Assembly: GCA_008375315.1 (NCBI GenBank)
Contig: CP032507.1
Location: 3,868,071 to 3,932,070, forward strand
Direction of reading: 5' to 3'
Source of the DNA: Ectothiorhodospiraceae bacterium BW-2
GTDB lineage: Bacteria; Pseudomonadota; Gammaproteobacteria; Thiohalomonadales; Thiohalomonadaceae
Length of the DNA stretch: 64,000 bases
The position numbers and the translations under genes were made by a program. Positions 18,826 to 27,211 of this stretch are shown here, piece after piece. The first letter of the stretch is position 1. Every line of letters begins with the position of its first letter. Below the pieces are notes generated by a model. The model worked only from the letters and a program-made list of their open reading frames with translations. It ran no database searches and was not told where the DNA came from.

Positions 18826-20283
18826 TACAGCAGCAGACACTCACCAAAATCGAGACTCAAAAGATGCAGATAGCGCAGCAACTTGTCGAGGCTAAAGAGC
18901 AGCTAGAGCAGCGGCTACAGCAGCGGTTAGCGATTATGGTTGAGACGGTCAAGGCCCCCCTACTTAACCATATTAGCGCCATCAATCTACCCGACAGCCC
19001 GATAGCAAAGCAGCAGTTTGTCGGGCAGTTTAGAGACTGTATTGAGAACTATAAGGCCCTCCTCCTACAACACCACTGCCTTAAAGCCGTCTCGCACCAA
19101 TTTGCTACCGATTCGGTCGCACTTATTAACCGAGTGATGATTAAAACGGTTATTGAACTGCTGCTATCGAGTGACGAGTTAGTCGCGGTAGAGATACACG
19201 ACTGGAATAAGGCACTATTTGAAAGCTTTACGATAACTCCAGAGGGTACGCTACAGCCACTACAGCACCCCTTTATCCCCCCCGATGAGACTCAAGAGTT
19301 GAGTCGCGAAATCATTGATGGAGAGTATCTAGGTAGCGTCCACCTCTTCTATCAGACCAAAACACTAAAAGAGATAGAGCGCCAAGGCGAGCAGAGCATT
19401 GCCGATTTTATTGACCAAAGTGAGCGACTCTTTGCTGAAACTCGACAACGGATGCTCCGCTCTCGTCTGCTTGAGGTGGTGATCTTCTTTATCGTCACCG
19501 TTGCGGCGATGTTTACCATTAGCCTGCTAACGATAGTTCGCCCCTTTAAAGCGGCTCACCGACCATGCCGCCAAGTTAGCTAAAGGGGAGTTTGTACTGA
19601 CCACGGTGTCGGCCAAAGGGAACGATGAAATTGCTCTGCTAGCTCGTACATTTAACACCATGAGCAGCAATTTACAGCTCTCCTACGAGGCATTAAAGGC
19701 GACCAATAACTATTTAGAAGAGAAGGTACGCGAGCGCACTGAAGAGCTAGAGCAGAAGAACCGCCAACTACAGCAGCTATCGATCACAGATCGTCTCACA
19801 CAGTGCTATAACCGCGTTAAAATGGAGGAGCTACTAGCGCAGCAGCTCCATCTAGCCCAGCGCTACCAGACCCCCTTTTCACTCTTTATCGCCGATGCCG
19901 ATCACTTTAAACAGGTCAACGACCACCATGGCCATCAGATGGGAGACAAAGTACTCATCGAGCTAGCTAACCGCCTAAAAGAGGCCATCAGAGAGAGTGA
20001 CGCTATCGACCGTTGGAGGGGAGAGGAATTTCTCATTTTATGCCCTAACACCGCAGCAGAAGCGGCACAACAACTAGCACAACGGCTCTGTCAAACGGTT
20101 GCAGCAACGGCGTTTAGCTGTTTTAACCGGCGGATGACAGTAAGTATCGGCGTCTCAGCTCACCAAAGCAGTGATAACTCCATCGATTCACTCCTTGAAC
20201 GAGCAGATATAGCCCTCTACAGCGCGAAGGCAGAGGGGCGAAATCGGGCCGTTCTCTATCGGCCAAAAGCGGCAGCGAGTTAA
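18822..20283 (+). pseudogene. Diguanylate cyclase (periplasmic sensor-TM-HAMP-GGDEF), 5'-truncated and frameshifted
   Basis: In the frame starting at 18822 the sequence reads as a periplasmic coiled-coil sensor (TKIETQKMQIAQQLVEAKEQ onward; first Met at 18864), then a membrane segment (LEVVIFFIVTVAAMFTISLL) and the start of a HAMP domain, then a stop at 19582. The HAMP domain continues one frame over (LTDHAAKLAKGEF, GNDEIALLARTFNTM), followed by a coiled coil and a GGDEF domain ending at 20283. Dropping one C from the C4 run at 19541-19544 would restore one frame. The GGDEF active-site motif reads RWRGEEF (GGEEF expected; the first Gly is Arg), and the I-site is not evident. The first membrane helix is missing, apparently lost in the fusion with the upstream binding-protein gene. 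The downstream part could initiate at the GTG or ATG near 19606-19660 but would lack the sensor. Confidence 0.75.
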
Positions 20284-20308
20284 CCGTCTTCACTAAAAAT
20301 TAACCCTT

Positions 20309-20327
20309 GATTCATTAATTAGTCACA
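20309..20327 (+). promoter_or_regulatory. Pho box upstream of pstS
   Basis: The 19-bp stretch has two TTCA/GTCA half-sites 11 bp apart (TTCATTAATTAGTCACA) and matches the consensus Pho box at about 13 of 19 positions. A CAAGAT about 8 bp downstream could serve as the -10, the usual layout for a PhoB-activated promoter. The pstS ATG is 54 bp downstream. Confidence 0.5.
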
Positions 20328-20380
20328 ATTTAGCGTCAAGATCACCGCTGTTTTCACAACTCTGACTAAAGGAGAACTTT

Positions 20381-21358
20381 ATGCGTTGGCAATCTATTTT
20401 GACTGCTACCTCACTCGTGGCATCTTCGATGCTAATCCCTCTTTCCGGCCATGCCATTGAACTCGATGCCGGACTTCCCGACTATCAGCGCACCGGGGGT
20501 GTCTCTGGTAACCTCTCTAGTATCGGTTCAGATACCCTAGCTAACCTCATGACACTGTGGGCAGAGGAGTTTAAGCGCCAATACCCGAATGTTAACATTC
20601 AAATTCAGGCAGCTGGCTCCTCCACAGCCCCTCCGGCACTGACCGAAGGGACTTCAAATCTTGGTCCAATGAGCCGCAAGATGAAGGATAATGAGATTGA
20701 GGCCTTTGAGCGCAAACATGGCTACAAACCGACCGCAGTCCCGGTCGCTATTGATGCGCTAGCGGTCTATGTCCACAAAGATAACCCGGTTAAGGGGTTA
20801 AGTATCCCTCAGGTCGATGCTATCTTCTCCGCTAACCGCAAGTGTGGTGGGGCTAAGGATATCACCAAATGGAGCGATGTCGGTATCGGCGGTGCTCTAG
20901 GGGGACAGATTATTCAGCTCTACGGTCGTAACTCAGTCTCGGGGACTTATGGTTACTTTAAAAGTGTCGGACTCTGTAAGGGCGACTTTAAAAATAGCGT
21001 TAACGAGCAGCCAGGATCGGCGTCAGTGGTGCAGTCGGTCTCTAGCTCAATTAACGGTGTCGGCTACTCCGGTATCGGTTACAAAACCTCCGGTGTCCGT
21101 GCTGTGCCTCTAGCTAAAAAAGAGGGGGGTGCCTTTGTTAGCGCTGAACCAGAAAACGCCATCTCTGGTGAGTATCCTTTAAGCCGTTTCCTCTATGTCT
21201 ATGCCAACAAGCATCCTAGCAAGCCGATGGGGCCACTAGAGCGCGAATTTTTTAAGATGGTGCTCTCTAAGATCGGTCAAATGGTCGTCCTCAAGGATGG
21301 TTATATCCCACTACCTGCCACTGTTGTTAATAAGCAACTTGAGAAGCTAACCAACTAG
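20381..21358 (+). CDS. pstS: Phosphate-binding periplasmic protein PstS
   Basis: A 325-residue protein with a signal peptide ending GHA at about residue 25. The mature part starts with [20 protein letters not shown], contains [20 protein letters not shown] (the phosphate-contacting Ser/Thr loops), the [12 protein letters not shown] loop and [11 protein letters not shown]. It belongs to the Pseudomonas-like PstS group. It delivers phosphate to PstCAB. It stands alone on the plus strand, about 2.5 kb from pstC and in the opposite direction, behind its own Pho box; the ribosome-binding site AAAGGAG is strong. Confidence 0.95.
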   Translation: MRWQSILTATSLVASSMLIPLSGHAIELDAGLPDYQRTGGVSGNLSSIGSDTLANLMTLWAEEFKRQYPNVNIQIQAAGSSTAPPALTEGTSNLGPMSRKMKDNEIEAFERKHGYKPTAVPVAIDALAVYVHKDNPVKGLSIPQVDAIFSANRKCGGAKDITKWSDVGIGGALGGQIIQLYGRNSVSGTYGYFKSVGLCKGDFKNSVNEQPGSASVVQSVSSSINGVGYSGIGYKTSGVRAVPLAKKEGGAFVSAEPENAISGEYPLSRFLYVYANKHPSKPMGPLEREFFKMVLSKIGQMVVLKDGYIPLPATVVNKQLEKLTN

Positions 21359-21373
21359 ACGGCGACGCTCTCA

Positions 21374-21396
21374 TCTCCCTTGCCTCACGAGGGAGA
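21374..21396 (+). other. Hairpin downstream of pstS without a T tract
   Basis: A perfect 7-bp stem (TCTCCCT / AGGGAGA) with a 9-nt loop starts 16 bp after the pstS stop. It lacks a following T run, so it may protect the mRNA 3' end rather than act as an intrinsic terminator. Confidence 0.4.
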
Positions 21397-21485
21397 GCTA
21401 GAGACCGGCGGTATAGTTCACCACTTTAGACTAGCCGCCGACTCTTTTATCTCCTCCCCTCCCCCTCCCCTACGCAAACCCAAAA

Positions 21486-21499
21486 GTGATCTATATCAA
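21486..21499 (+). promoter_or_regulatory. FNR/CRP-family binding site
   Basis: GTGATCTATATCAA matches the FNR/Anr consensus TTGAT-N4-ATCAA at 9 of 10 defined positions; it also partly matches CRP. Its centre lies about 70 bp upstream of the predicted start of transcription of the 92-residue gene, a usual class I activation distance. Confidence 0.6.
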
Positions 21500-21526
21500 G
21501 ATAAGCTGAGTTAATAAAAAAGCGGC

Positions 21527-21555
21527 TTGATTAAGCGTCTCCCAACCTATATAAG
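21527..21555 (+). promoter_or_regulatory. sigma70 promoter of the 92-residue gene
   Basis: TTGATT (-35, 21527-21532) and TATAAG (-10, 21550-21555) are separated by 17 bp. The matches are 4/6 and 5/6 to consensus. The gene starts 66 bp downstream of the -10. Confidence 0.6.
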
Positions 21556-21587
21556 TATATTATTATTTTCTTATACATATAAGTATA
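21549..21587 (+). promoter_or_regulatory. Direct repeat ATATAAGTATA, possible operator
   Basis: The 11-mer ATATAAGTATA occurs at 21549-21559 and again at 21577-21587, 28 bp apart. The second copy overlaps a perfect inverted repeat TTATAC-N6-GTATAA (21571-21588). The first overlaps the -10, so a bound protein would affect transcription start. The regulator is unknown. Confidence 0.45.
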
Positions 21588-21621
21588 AGATTAACTTTCA
21601 ATTAGTTAGGAGATATTTTTT

Positions 21622-21900
21622 ATGAATACTATGCCCGCAATTGTCTTAGCTGCCCTAATGAGCGATGCTAACCTAGCAGAGGTTGATGTGGCTGTGATTA
21701 GCTGCCCTAGTCTGGAGCAGGCCGCTTGCGCCCTACCGGATGGCAAGGTTTACTCCTATCAACGCTGGACCGAAACCATGGCTCGCTCTCCGGTAGAGGT
21801 GCTGCATGTCAGCCATAACCAAGGCGGCCTAGATCAGATTTGGTATATTAAACGCCCTGCGCTAACTGCGGCGGTCACACTAGATCAGACAGAGGAGTAG
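21622..21900 (+). CDS. Small protein of unknown function, 92 residues
   Basis: I do not recognise this protein. It begins MNTMPAIVLAALMSDANLAE, has a Cys-containing middle (VISCPSLEQAACALPDG), an aromatic patch (YSYQRWTETM) and a C-terminal half with HVSHNQGGLDQIWYIKRP. The hydrophobic N-terminus is too short and acidic for a clear signal peptide. The predicted fold is mixed alpha/beta. It has a good ribosome-binding site (TTAGGAGA, 10 bp before the ATG), its own promoter, an FNR/CRP-type site and AT-rich repeats upstream, so it is a real, regulated gene. No adjacent gene shares its transcript: pstS ends 263 bp upstream and the next gene is on the other strand. Oxygen- or redox-dependent expression is inferred only from the FNR-like site. 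Confidence 0.75.
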   Translation: MNTMPAIVLAALMSDANLAEVDVAVISCPSLEQAACALPDGKVYSYQRWTETMARSPVEVLHVSHNQGGLDQIWYIKRPALTAAVTLDQTEE

Positions 21901-21945
21901 ATCGTAACCGCCGGACAGTCAGTGCGGCACGCTGTTCGATTAGGG

Positions 21946-22074
21946 GATCTTGTTCATCGTTCCGTCACCCTTGCAGTTTCTATTATGCCCCTCTTTTTAA
22001 ACGACCCTTTTTTCCGGTAATCCACGGCTCATGAGGCATGATTCCCTCGCCCTCTCTCTGAGATGAACAAGGCC
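21946..22074. repeat. MITE-like element with terminal inverted repeats (copy 2)
   Basis: A 129-bp element begins CTTGTTCATCGTTCCGTCA and ends GATGAACAAGGCC in inverted orientation. It shares with copy 1 (3793-3940) the end sequence and an internal CTCATGAGG palindrome next to an ATTCCC-type stretch. It has no coding capacity. It sits in the 263-bp gap between the 92-residue gene and the convergent NorD/CbbO-like gene. Confidence 0.6.
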
Positions 22075-22163
22075 GATTAGGGTAACGATGCGCACAATCT
22101 TAGCTGATCGGCAAAAGGGGGCAGTACCCGCTATTGACGGGCGATAGCGGATAAACTCTCTGC

Positions 22164-24287
22164 CTAAGCGAGAGTTAAGCGCCGATAGATATCAGAGATC
22201 TTATACGGTAGCTGCTCGACACGACTCACCACCGTATAGGCGGCTGGCCCATAGAGGTGGGGCAGATAGTCCCGCGCATCTTGATCGATAGTAATGCAGT
22301 AGGGGTGAATACCGTTGCGCCGCGCCTCAATTAGCGCTCGGCGGGTATCTTCAATACCATACTCACCGCGATAGTCGTTATAGTCATCGGGTTTACCATC
22401 GGAGAGGGTAATTAAAAGGCGCGTTTTCGCTTCAACCTCAAGTAGCTGCTGCGTTAAATGGCGGATTGCAAAGCCCATACGGGTATAGTCCTGCGGGCGA
22501 ATGGCGCTAATTCGCCCCTCTATCTCACGGCTAAAGGGCTCCTCAAACCGTTTAATCGTATAGATTTCACACCGCAGGCGAGTCATACCGGAGAAGCCGT
22601 AGATAGCGTAGCGATCATTGAGGCTCTCTAACGCTTCACACAGCAGCAGCAGCGATTCGCGTTCGGCATCGTTAATCCACCCCTTAGTCGAACCGCTCAT
22701 ATCGACCATAAAGACCACCGCAATATTGCGATCTGCCCGGTGCATACGGGTAAAGAGCCGATCGCTCATCTCCTCCCCCCGCGCTCGATCAGCTAGCGCC
22801 TCGACTAAGGCCTCAAAATCGATACCATCGCCACTCTCCTGCTTGCGTAAAACTCTATCTTCATCACGCATTGCCTCAAAAGTTTTACGCAAATGTTTCA
22901 TTAATGGCGAGTATTTTTGCCGAGTTAAATAGATAAACTCATCGTCAACCGGAGTCACCTCCTTCTCCCGCACCGCGCACCAGTTTTTACGATAGTGCTG
23001 CCGACCGTGATCCCACTCATCGTAGAGAGAGGCCCCCTCCAGATGGTAGGTACCGTGCCAAACCGCGTCGCTATCGGCTTCGCTATCGGGAAAGAGCCAC
23101 TTCGGATCGTAATCCCCCGCCCCAGCCGGTTGAAGGTAGTCGGGAGGGAGTTCACCAAAATCTTGAACAATCGATCGCAGTAGCTGCCGCTGCCTCTGTG
23201 GCAGTTTAATCACGCTGCCATCGAAGGTAATCTCGATCTCAAAGCCATCAGGATGCTCCGACTGCTCCTCTATCTTCTGTTCGATCGCGGGTAGCTCAAT
23301 CGTCTCAGGACGCAGCTCCTTAACTAGCTCATCCATACCGACCTTAAACCGCGCCTTCTCCTTCGGCTGTCGCTCTAGCTGCACCCGTAGCACCGCATCG
23401 AGATGGAGCTGCGGCTGATAGCAGCAGGGGGCGAGGGGTTCGAGCCGGTGTAGCTGCTGTTCGACTAACGAGATGACCGACTCGACCTCTCGCGCCTGTA
23501 GTAGCTGCTGGCGTAACTGCCGCCACTCGGCACTGAGTTGACTAACATCGTCACTTAGGCTCTGCATGGAGCGGTAGAGCCCCGGTAGCTCTCTAGCGAT
23601 GTAACCCTCCAGACGCCAGCGATCTAGCGCCGCAAAGAGCTGTAGATAGCGCTCAGGGTAGCCAGAGGCCTCGGCATAGCGCTGCAATGGATAGCGAAAA
23701 GTCCCAAAACGGGCCTGCGCCCACTGATAGACCATGAGCGCTTTATAGAGCAGAAAGTTCTCCTCTGGGGTATCGCGCTCGGCCACCATCGCCGGCAGAT
23801 AGATCACCTCGGTATCGGTATAGCTAAACGGCTCCTCTGAGCGTTTAATATCGAGTTCCCGTCCAGAGAGACCGTGTAGAACATGGCGCAGCACCCGCTC
23901 GTGCCGATCGAGCGGGGCACCGAAACTGCGCTCTCGTTGACTTTGAAAAAAGATCTCAATATCGCGAATTTGCGCCATCGCCGGATGGAGACCCGACACA
24001 TCATAGGTATCCATCACATGCAGCGCCCACGACTCAATGAGCTCGCGATCGATACCCCTCCCCTCGCCCTCAGTGTGGGTTAGGGCGTTCAGAATCAGCT
24101 CATACCCTATCTGAATGTGGGTTGAGGTGATCCGCCCTAGCCAGTTGAGAATAAACTCCTGCTCACTACGATTCAGCTTAACAATACGATCTGCCAACAC
24201 CTGGCTATGGAGGAAGGTAAACTCGACCTCCAGCAGCTCATCAAGGTGGCTAACCAGCGCTTGGTAACCTAACGGCGACTTTTGCAT
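22164..24287 (-). CDS. NorD/CbbO-like VWA-domain protein
   Basis: A 707-residue protein. The C-terminal ~190 residues are a von Willebrand A domain with an intact MIDAS: VVFMVDMSGSTKG, the Thr of DYTRMGFAIRHL and the Asp of LITLSDGKPDDYNDYRGEYG. The DGKPxDYxxYxGxYGxxDTRxA pattern is typical of NorD and CbbO. The N-terminal 500 residues are helical with charged regions. NorD and CbbO work with MoxR-type AAA+ ATPases (NorQ/CbbQ) to activate nitric oxide reductase or Rubisco. No such ATPase is in the window, so the target cannot be decided; Rubisco would suit an autotroph. It begins 3 bp after guaB and is probably cotranscribed with it. Confidence 0.8.
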   Translation of the reverse strand: MQKSPLGYQALVSHLDELLEVEFTFLHSQVLADRIVKLNRSEQEFILNWLGRITSTHIQIGYELILNALTHTEGEGRGIDRELIESWALHVMDTYDVSGLHPAMAQIRDIEIFFQSQRERSFGAPLDRHERVLRHVLHGLSGRELDIKRSEEPFSYTDTEVIYLPAMVAERDTPEENFLLYKALMVYQWAQARFGTFRYPLQRYAEASGYPERYLQLFAALDRWRLEGYIARELPGLYRSMQSLSDDVSQLSAEWRQLRQQLLQAREVESVISLVEQQLHRLEPLAPCCYQPQLHLDAVLRVQLERQPKEKARFKVGMDELVKELRPETIELPAIEQKIEEQSEHPDGFEIEITFDGSVIKLPQRQRQLLRSIVQDFGELPPDYLQPAGAGDYDPKWLFPDSEADSDAVWHGTYHLEGASLYDEWDHGRQHYRKNWCAVREKEVTPVDDEFIYLTRQKYSPLMKHLRKTFEAMRDEDRVLRKQESGDGIDFEALVEALADRARGEEMSDRLFTRMHRADRNIAVVFMVDMSGSTKGWINDAERESLLLLCEALESLNDRYAIYGFSGMTRLRCEIYTIKRFEEPFSREIEGRISAIRPQDYTRMGFAIRHLTQQLLEVEAKTRLLITLSDGKPDDYNDYRGEYGIEDTRRALIEARRNGIHPYCITIDQDARDYLPHLYGPAAYTVVSRVEQLPYKISDIYRRLTLA

Positions 24288-24290
24288 CGG

Positions 24291-25751
24291 TTATAGACGG
24301 TAGTTCGGTGCCTCTTTGGTAATCTGCACATCGTGCACATGACTCTCGGTCATACCGGCGTTAGTCACCCGTACAAATTCGGGCATCGTGCGCATCTCAT
24401 CAATAGAGGCGCAACCGGTATAACCCATACTCGAACGCAACCCCCCCATCAATTGGTGAATCAGCGGCTGCAGCGACCCTTTGTAGGGGACGCGCCCCTC
24501 AATCCCTTCGGGCACCAGCTTATCGGCCTTACTCCCCTCCTGAAAGTAGCGATCTGAGGAGCCCTGCTGCGACGACATCGCCCCGAGTGACCCCATACCA
24601 CGATACGCCTTATAGGAGCGCCCTTGGTAGAGCTCCACCTCACCCGGTGCCTCCTCCGTACCGGCAAACATACTCCCCATCATCACCGAATCGGCACCGG
24701 CAACGATCGCCTTAGCAATATCTCCCGAGTAGCGAATACCGCCATCGGCAATGACCGGAATATCGCTTCCAGCTAGCGCGATGACAGCGTTATCGATAGC
24801 CGTAATCTGCGGCACACCAACACCGGCGACGATACGAGTCGTACAGATAGATCCCGGACCGATACCGACCTTCACCGCATCGGCCCCCGCCTCTTTGAGC
24901 GCCAGCGCCGCCGCCCCGGTGGCAATATTCCCCCCGATCACCTGCAACTCAGGGTAGTGCTGTTTAATCCAGCGAACCCTCTCCAACACCCCACGAGAGT
25001 GGCCATGAGCCGTATCGACCACCACCACATCGACACCCGCAGCCACTAACGCCGCTACCCGTTCGTCAGTCCCCTCCCCGACCCCGAGCGCAGCACCGAC
25101 TCGCAGCCGCCCAGAGCTATCTTTACAAGCAAACGGCTTATCGGTCGCCTTCTGAATATCCTTAACAGTAATCAGGCCGCACAGATGGAACTGATGATCG
25201 ACCACCAAGATCTTTTCGATGCGGTACTCATGCAATTTGTGCAGGATCTCCTCCCGCTCAGCCCCCTCAAGCACCGTAATCAACTTCTCTTTTGCCGTCA
25301 TAATCGTCGAAACGGGGGCATCGAAGCGGGTCTCAAAACGGAGATCGCGGTTAGTTACAATCCCCACCAAATCGCTACCATCGACCACCGGCACCCCCGA
25401 TATCCCGACCCGCTGAGTGAGCTCAATCACTTCACGAATTGAGGCACGGGGCGAGACGGTAATCGGATCCTGAATAATACCACTCTCAAACTTCTTAACT
25501 CGGCGCACCTCTTCAGCCTGCCGCTCAATGGTCATATTTTTGTGCACAATACCGATGCCGCCCTCCTGTGCCATAGTGATGGCTAATCGCGACTCAGTCA
25601 CCGTATCCATCGCTGCCGAGACTAGCGGGATGTTGAGCTCAATCTCCCGCGTTAAACGAGTTTTTAACGAAACATCCTTCGGCAAGAGATTTGATTCGGC
25701 CGGAATTAACAGCACATCATCAAAAGTCAGGGCTTCCTGGGCTATACGCAT
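24291..25751 (-). CDS. guaB: IMP dehydrogenase GuaB
   Basis: Oxidises IMP to XMP with NAD, the first committed step of GMP synthesis, in the cytoplasm. With the start at 25751 the protein has 486 residues (family about 488) and begins [18 protein letters not shown] as in other gammaproteobacteria. The longer open frame to 25808 is rejected because a consensus promoter overlaps its first codon. Two CBS domains follow residue 90 ([21 protein letters not shown]). The catalytic loop is [15 protein letters not shown], and the flap RYFQEG is intact. Unusually, guaA does not follow; a NorD/CbbO-like gene does. Confidence 0.96.
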   Translation of the reverse strand: MRIAQEALTFDDVLLIPAESNLLPKDVSLKTRLTREIELNIPLVSAAMDTVTESRLAITMAQEGGIGIVHKNMTIERQAEEVRRVKKFESGIIQDPITVSPRASIREVIELTQRVGISGVPVVDGSDLVGIVTNRDLRFETRFDAPVSTIMTAKEKLITVLEGAEREEILHKLHEYRIEKILVVDHQFHLCGLITVKDIQKATDKPFACKDSSGRLRVGAALGVGEGTDERVAALVAAGVDVVVVDTAHGHSRGVLERVRWIKQHYPELQVIGGNIATGAAALALKEAGADAVKVGIGPGSICTTRIVAGVGVPQITAIDNAVIALAGSDIPVIADGGIRYSGDIAKAIVAGADSVMMGSMFAGTEEAPGEVELYQGRSYKAYRGMGSLGAMSSQQGSSDRYFQEGSKADKLVPEGIEGRVPYKGSLQPLIHQLMGGLRSSMGYTGCASIDEMRTMPEFVRVTNAGMTESHVHDVQITKEAPNYRL

Positions 25752-25806
25752 AGATTTATCGCCTTCAATTGGTTGGGGGTTTGAAAACTCTGTTGTCACT
25801 TTAACC

Positions 25807-25835
25807 ATTATAGGGTTTGACGCCCCAGTGGTAAA
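25807..25835 (-). promoter_or_regulatory. sigma70 promoter of guaB
   Basis: On the minus strand TTTACC (-35, plus-strand 25830-25835) is separated by 17 bp from a perfect TATAAT (-10, 25807-25812). Transcription would start near 25800, so only the internal ATG at 25751 lies on the transcript. A direct repeat ATAGGGTTTGAC at 25810-25821 and 25881-25892 covers the -10 and the upstream region. Confidence 0.7.
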
Positions 25836-25948
25836 CTGGCTAAGCTATAATCGGTTTCAACCAAATATAGCGCTTCCAACATAGGGTTTGACCCGCCGGA
25901 AGCTCAACTAGCCATCATTGACCGCCAAAATCGAGGAGATAGAGACTT

Positions 25949-26422
25949 ATGTTAAAACAGACCATTGCCGCTACCGCACTAGGGCTACTCGTTGCCTGTT
26001 CCATCACACCAGAGCAGAAAGCCAGCCTTTACATTAAGGACGCTCAAAGCGATCTGGAAATTGCAAAATCAAAGGGTTACTCAGGAAGTGACGCCTCTAA
26101 TTCGCTCCAACAAGCCCAAGCGCAACTGGCTAAAGGCCAATATGGCCCCGCCATCACACTGGCTAAACAGTCGCAGTTTCAGTCGGCCGAAGCGATTATG
26201 CACGCCGACGCGATGGAGATGATTCAAGCGGCAAAAGCGATGCTAAAACAGGCCGGCAATCACGCCTGGCGCGATACCGGCAAGATGATTCAGCAGGCAC
26301 AGGAGCTGTTCGACCAAAAACGCTACGCCGACTCCCTAGTCATCTCTCAACAAGCCAAACGGCAGTCGGAGCTAGCGCTGGCGCAGTATGCCCAGTATAA
26401 GGGGGCCGCGGACAGATTCTAA
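25949..26422 (+). CDS. Small helical lipoprotein (DUF4398-like)
   Basis: A 157-residue lipoprotein. The N-terminus MLKQTIAATALGLLVACS has a lipobox LVAC with the lipidated Cys at residue 17. The mature part is entirely helical and built from two similar halves rich in A, Q and K (SNSLQQAQAQLAKGQYGPAI; GKMIQQAQELFDQKRYADSL), as in DUF4398 or TPR-like periplasmic lipoproteins. The Ser after Cys suggests outer-membrane sorting. It is transcribed divergently from guaB with its own ribosome-binding site (CGAGGAGA). Function is unknown. Confidence 0.7.
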   Translation: MLKQTIAATALGLLVACSITPEQKASLYIKDAQSDLEIAKSKGYSGSDASNSLQQAQAQLAKGQYGPAITLAKQSQFQSAEAIMHADAMEMIQAAKAMLKQAGNHAWRDTGKMIQQAQELFDQKRYADSLVISQQAKRQSELALAQYAQYKGAADRF

Positions 26423-26446
26423 GCCTAACGCACCAAGAGTCGGGTC

Positions 26447-26469
26447 AGGGCTGGCGCTGCTCCAGCCCT
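26447..26469 (+). other. Perfect hairpin between the lipoprotein gene and the YdjM-like gene
   Basis: AGGGCTGG and CCAGCCCT form a perfect 8-bp GC-rich stem with a 7-nt loop, followed by a C-rich rather than T-rich stretch. It may stabilise the upstream mRNA end or slow polymerase; it is not a standard intrinsic terminator. Confidence 0.45.
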
Positions 26470-26497
26470 CCCCCCTCCCCTAGGTAATCGCTCAAAC

Positions 26498-27211
26498 ATG
26501 GCCAACTTTAAAACCCATATCGTCACCGCAACGGTCGCCTCCGGCATCGCCTCAACCGCCCTCTATGTCATGGATCTACTTACCAGTGTTGAATCGGTAG
26601 TGATGCTAGGTGCGGGCATTATTGGCGGCGCTCTGCCCGATATCGACTCAGATCACTCCACCCCGCTAAAGATCGCCTTCACCCTACTCTCGATTATTAT
26701 TTCATTCATTGTTATGTTCTCCCAGCCGTTTGGCGATACAGTCGTTGAGTTAATCGCGCTCTGGATTGCTACTTTTATGGTGATGCGCTTTGTAGTACTA
26801 CGACTATTTCAATCGATAACTGTCCATCGGGGTATTATCCACTCACTACCGGTCGCCGCCATCGCCGGCCTGCTATCGGTGCACTTTATCTACCACTACT
26901 CTGATCAGAGCGCCTACCTCGCCTGGATGTTCGGCAGCTTTATCACCTTCGGTTTTCTTGTCCACCTACTATTAGACGAGTTCTATAGCGTCAACCTACT
27001 CGGCATTGAGGTCAAAAAGTCATTAGGAACCGCCTTTAAATTGTACGATAGCAGCCAAATCGGCCTATCGCTACTGATGTACCTAATCGCAGCGGCGCTC
27101 TTTTGGAGTGCCCCCTCCCCGCTCCAATTTGCCACTATGATCTTTAACGCCCACAACTGGGATCACTTTCTGACGATGCTCTACCCGACACAGGGGTGGT
27201 TTACTCGCTAA
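26498..27211 (+). CDS. YdjM-like inner-membrane metal-dependent hydrolase family protein (DUF457)
   Basis: A 237-residue membrane protein with the family metal-site motifs: an N-terminal His (NFKTHIVTATVASG), GALLPDIDSDHS-type motif (IIGGALPDIDSDHSTP), and HRGIIHSLP plus a VHLLLDEFYSV segment in the membrane. Family members (E. coli YdjM, DUF457) are inner-membrane proteins of uncertain substrate that resemble phospholipase C-type zinc enzymes. Six or so hydrophobic segments are visible. The 3' end overlaps the 3' end of the minus-strand dsrS-like gene by 11 bp. Confidence 0.75.
   Translation: MANFKTHIVTATVASGIASTALYVMDLLTSVESVVMLGAGIIGGALPDIDSDHSTPLKIAFTLLSIIISFIVMFSQPFGDTVVELIALWIATFMVMRFVVLRLFQSITVHRGIIHSLPVAAIAGLLSVHFIYHYSDQSAYLAWMFGSFITFGFLVHLLLDEFYSVNLLGIEVKKSLGTAFKLYDSSQIGLSLLMYLIAAALFWSAPSPLQFATMIFNAHNWDHFLTMLYPTQGWFTR

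Noticed and set aside
21374-21396. Intrinsic terminator after pstS
   Set aside because: The stem is perfect but no T tract follows on either strand; kept only as a hairpin.
25752-25808. Longer GuaB start adding 19 residues
   Set aside because: A consensus -10 overlaps the first codon, and family alignments begin at the internal Met.
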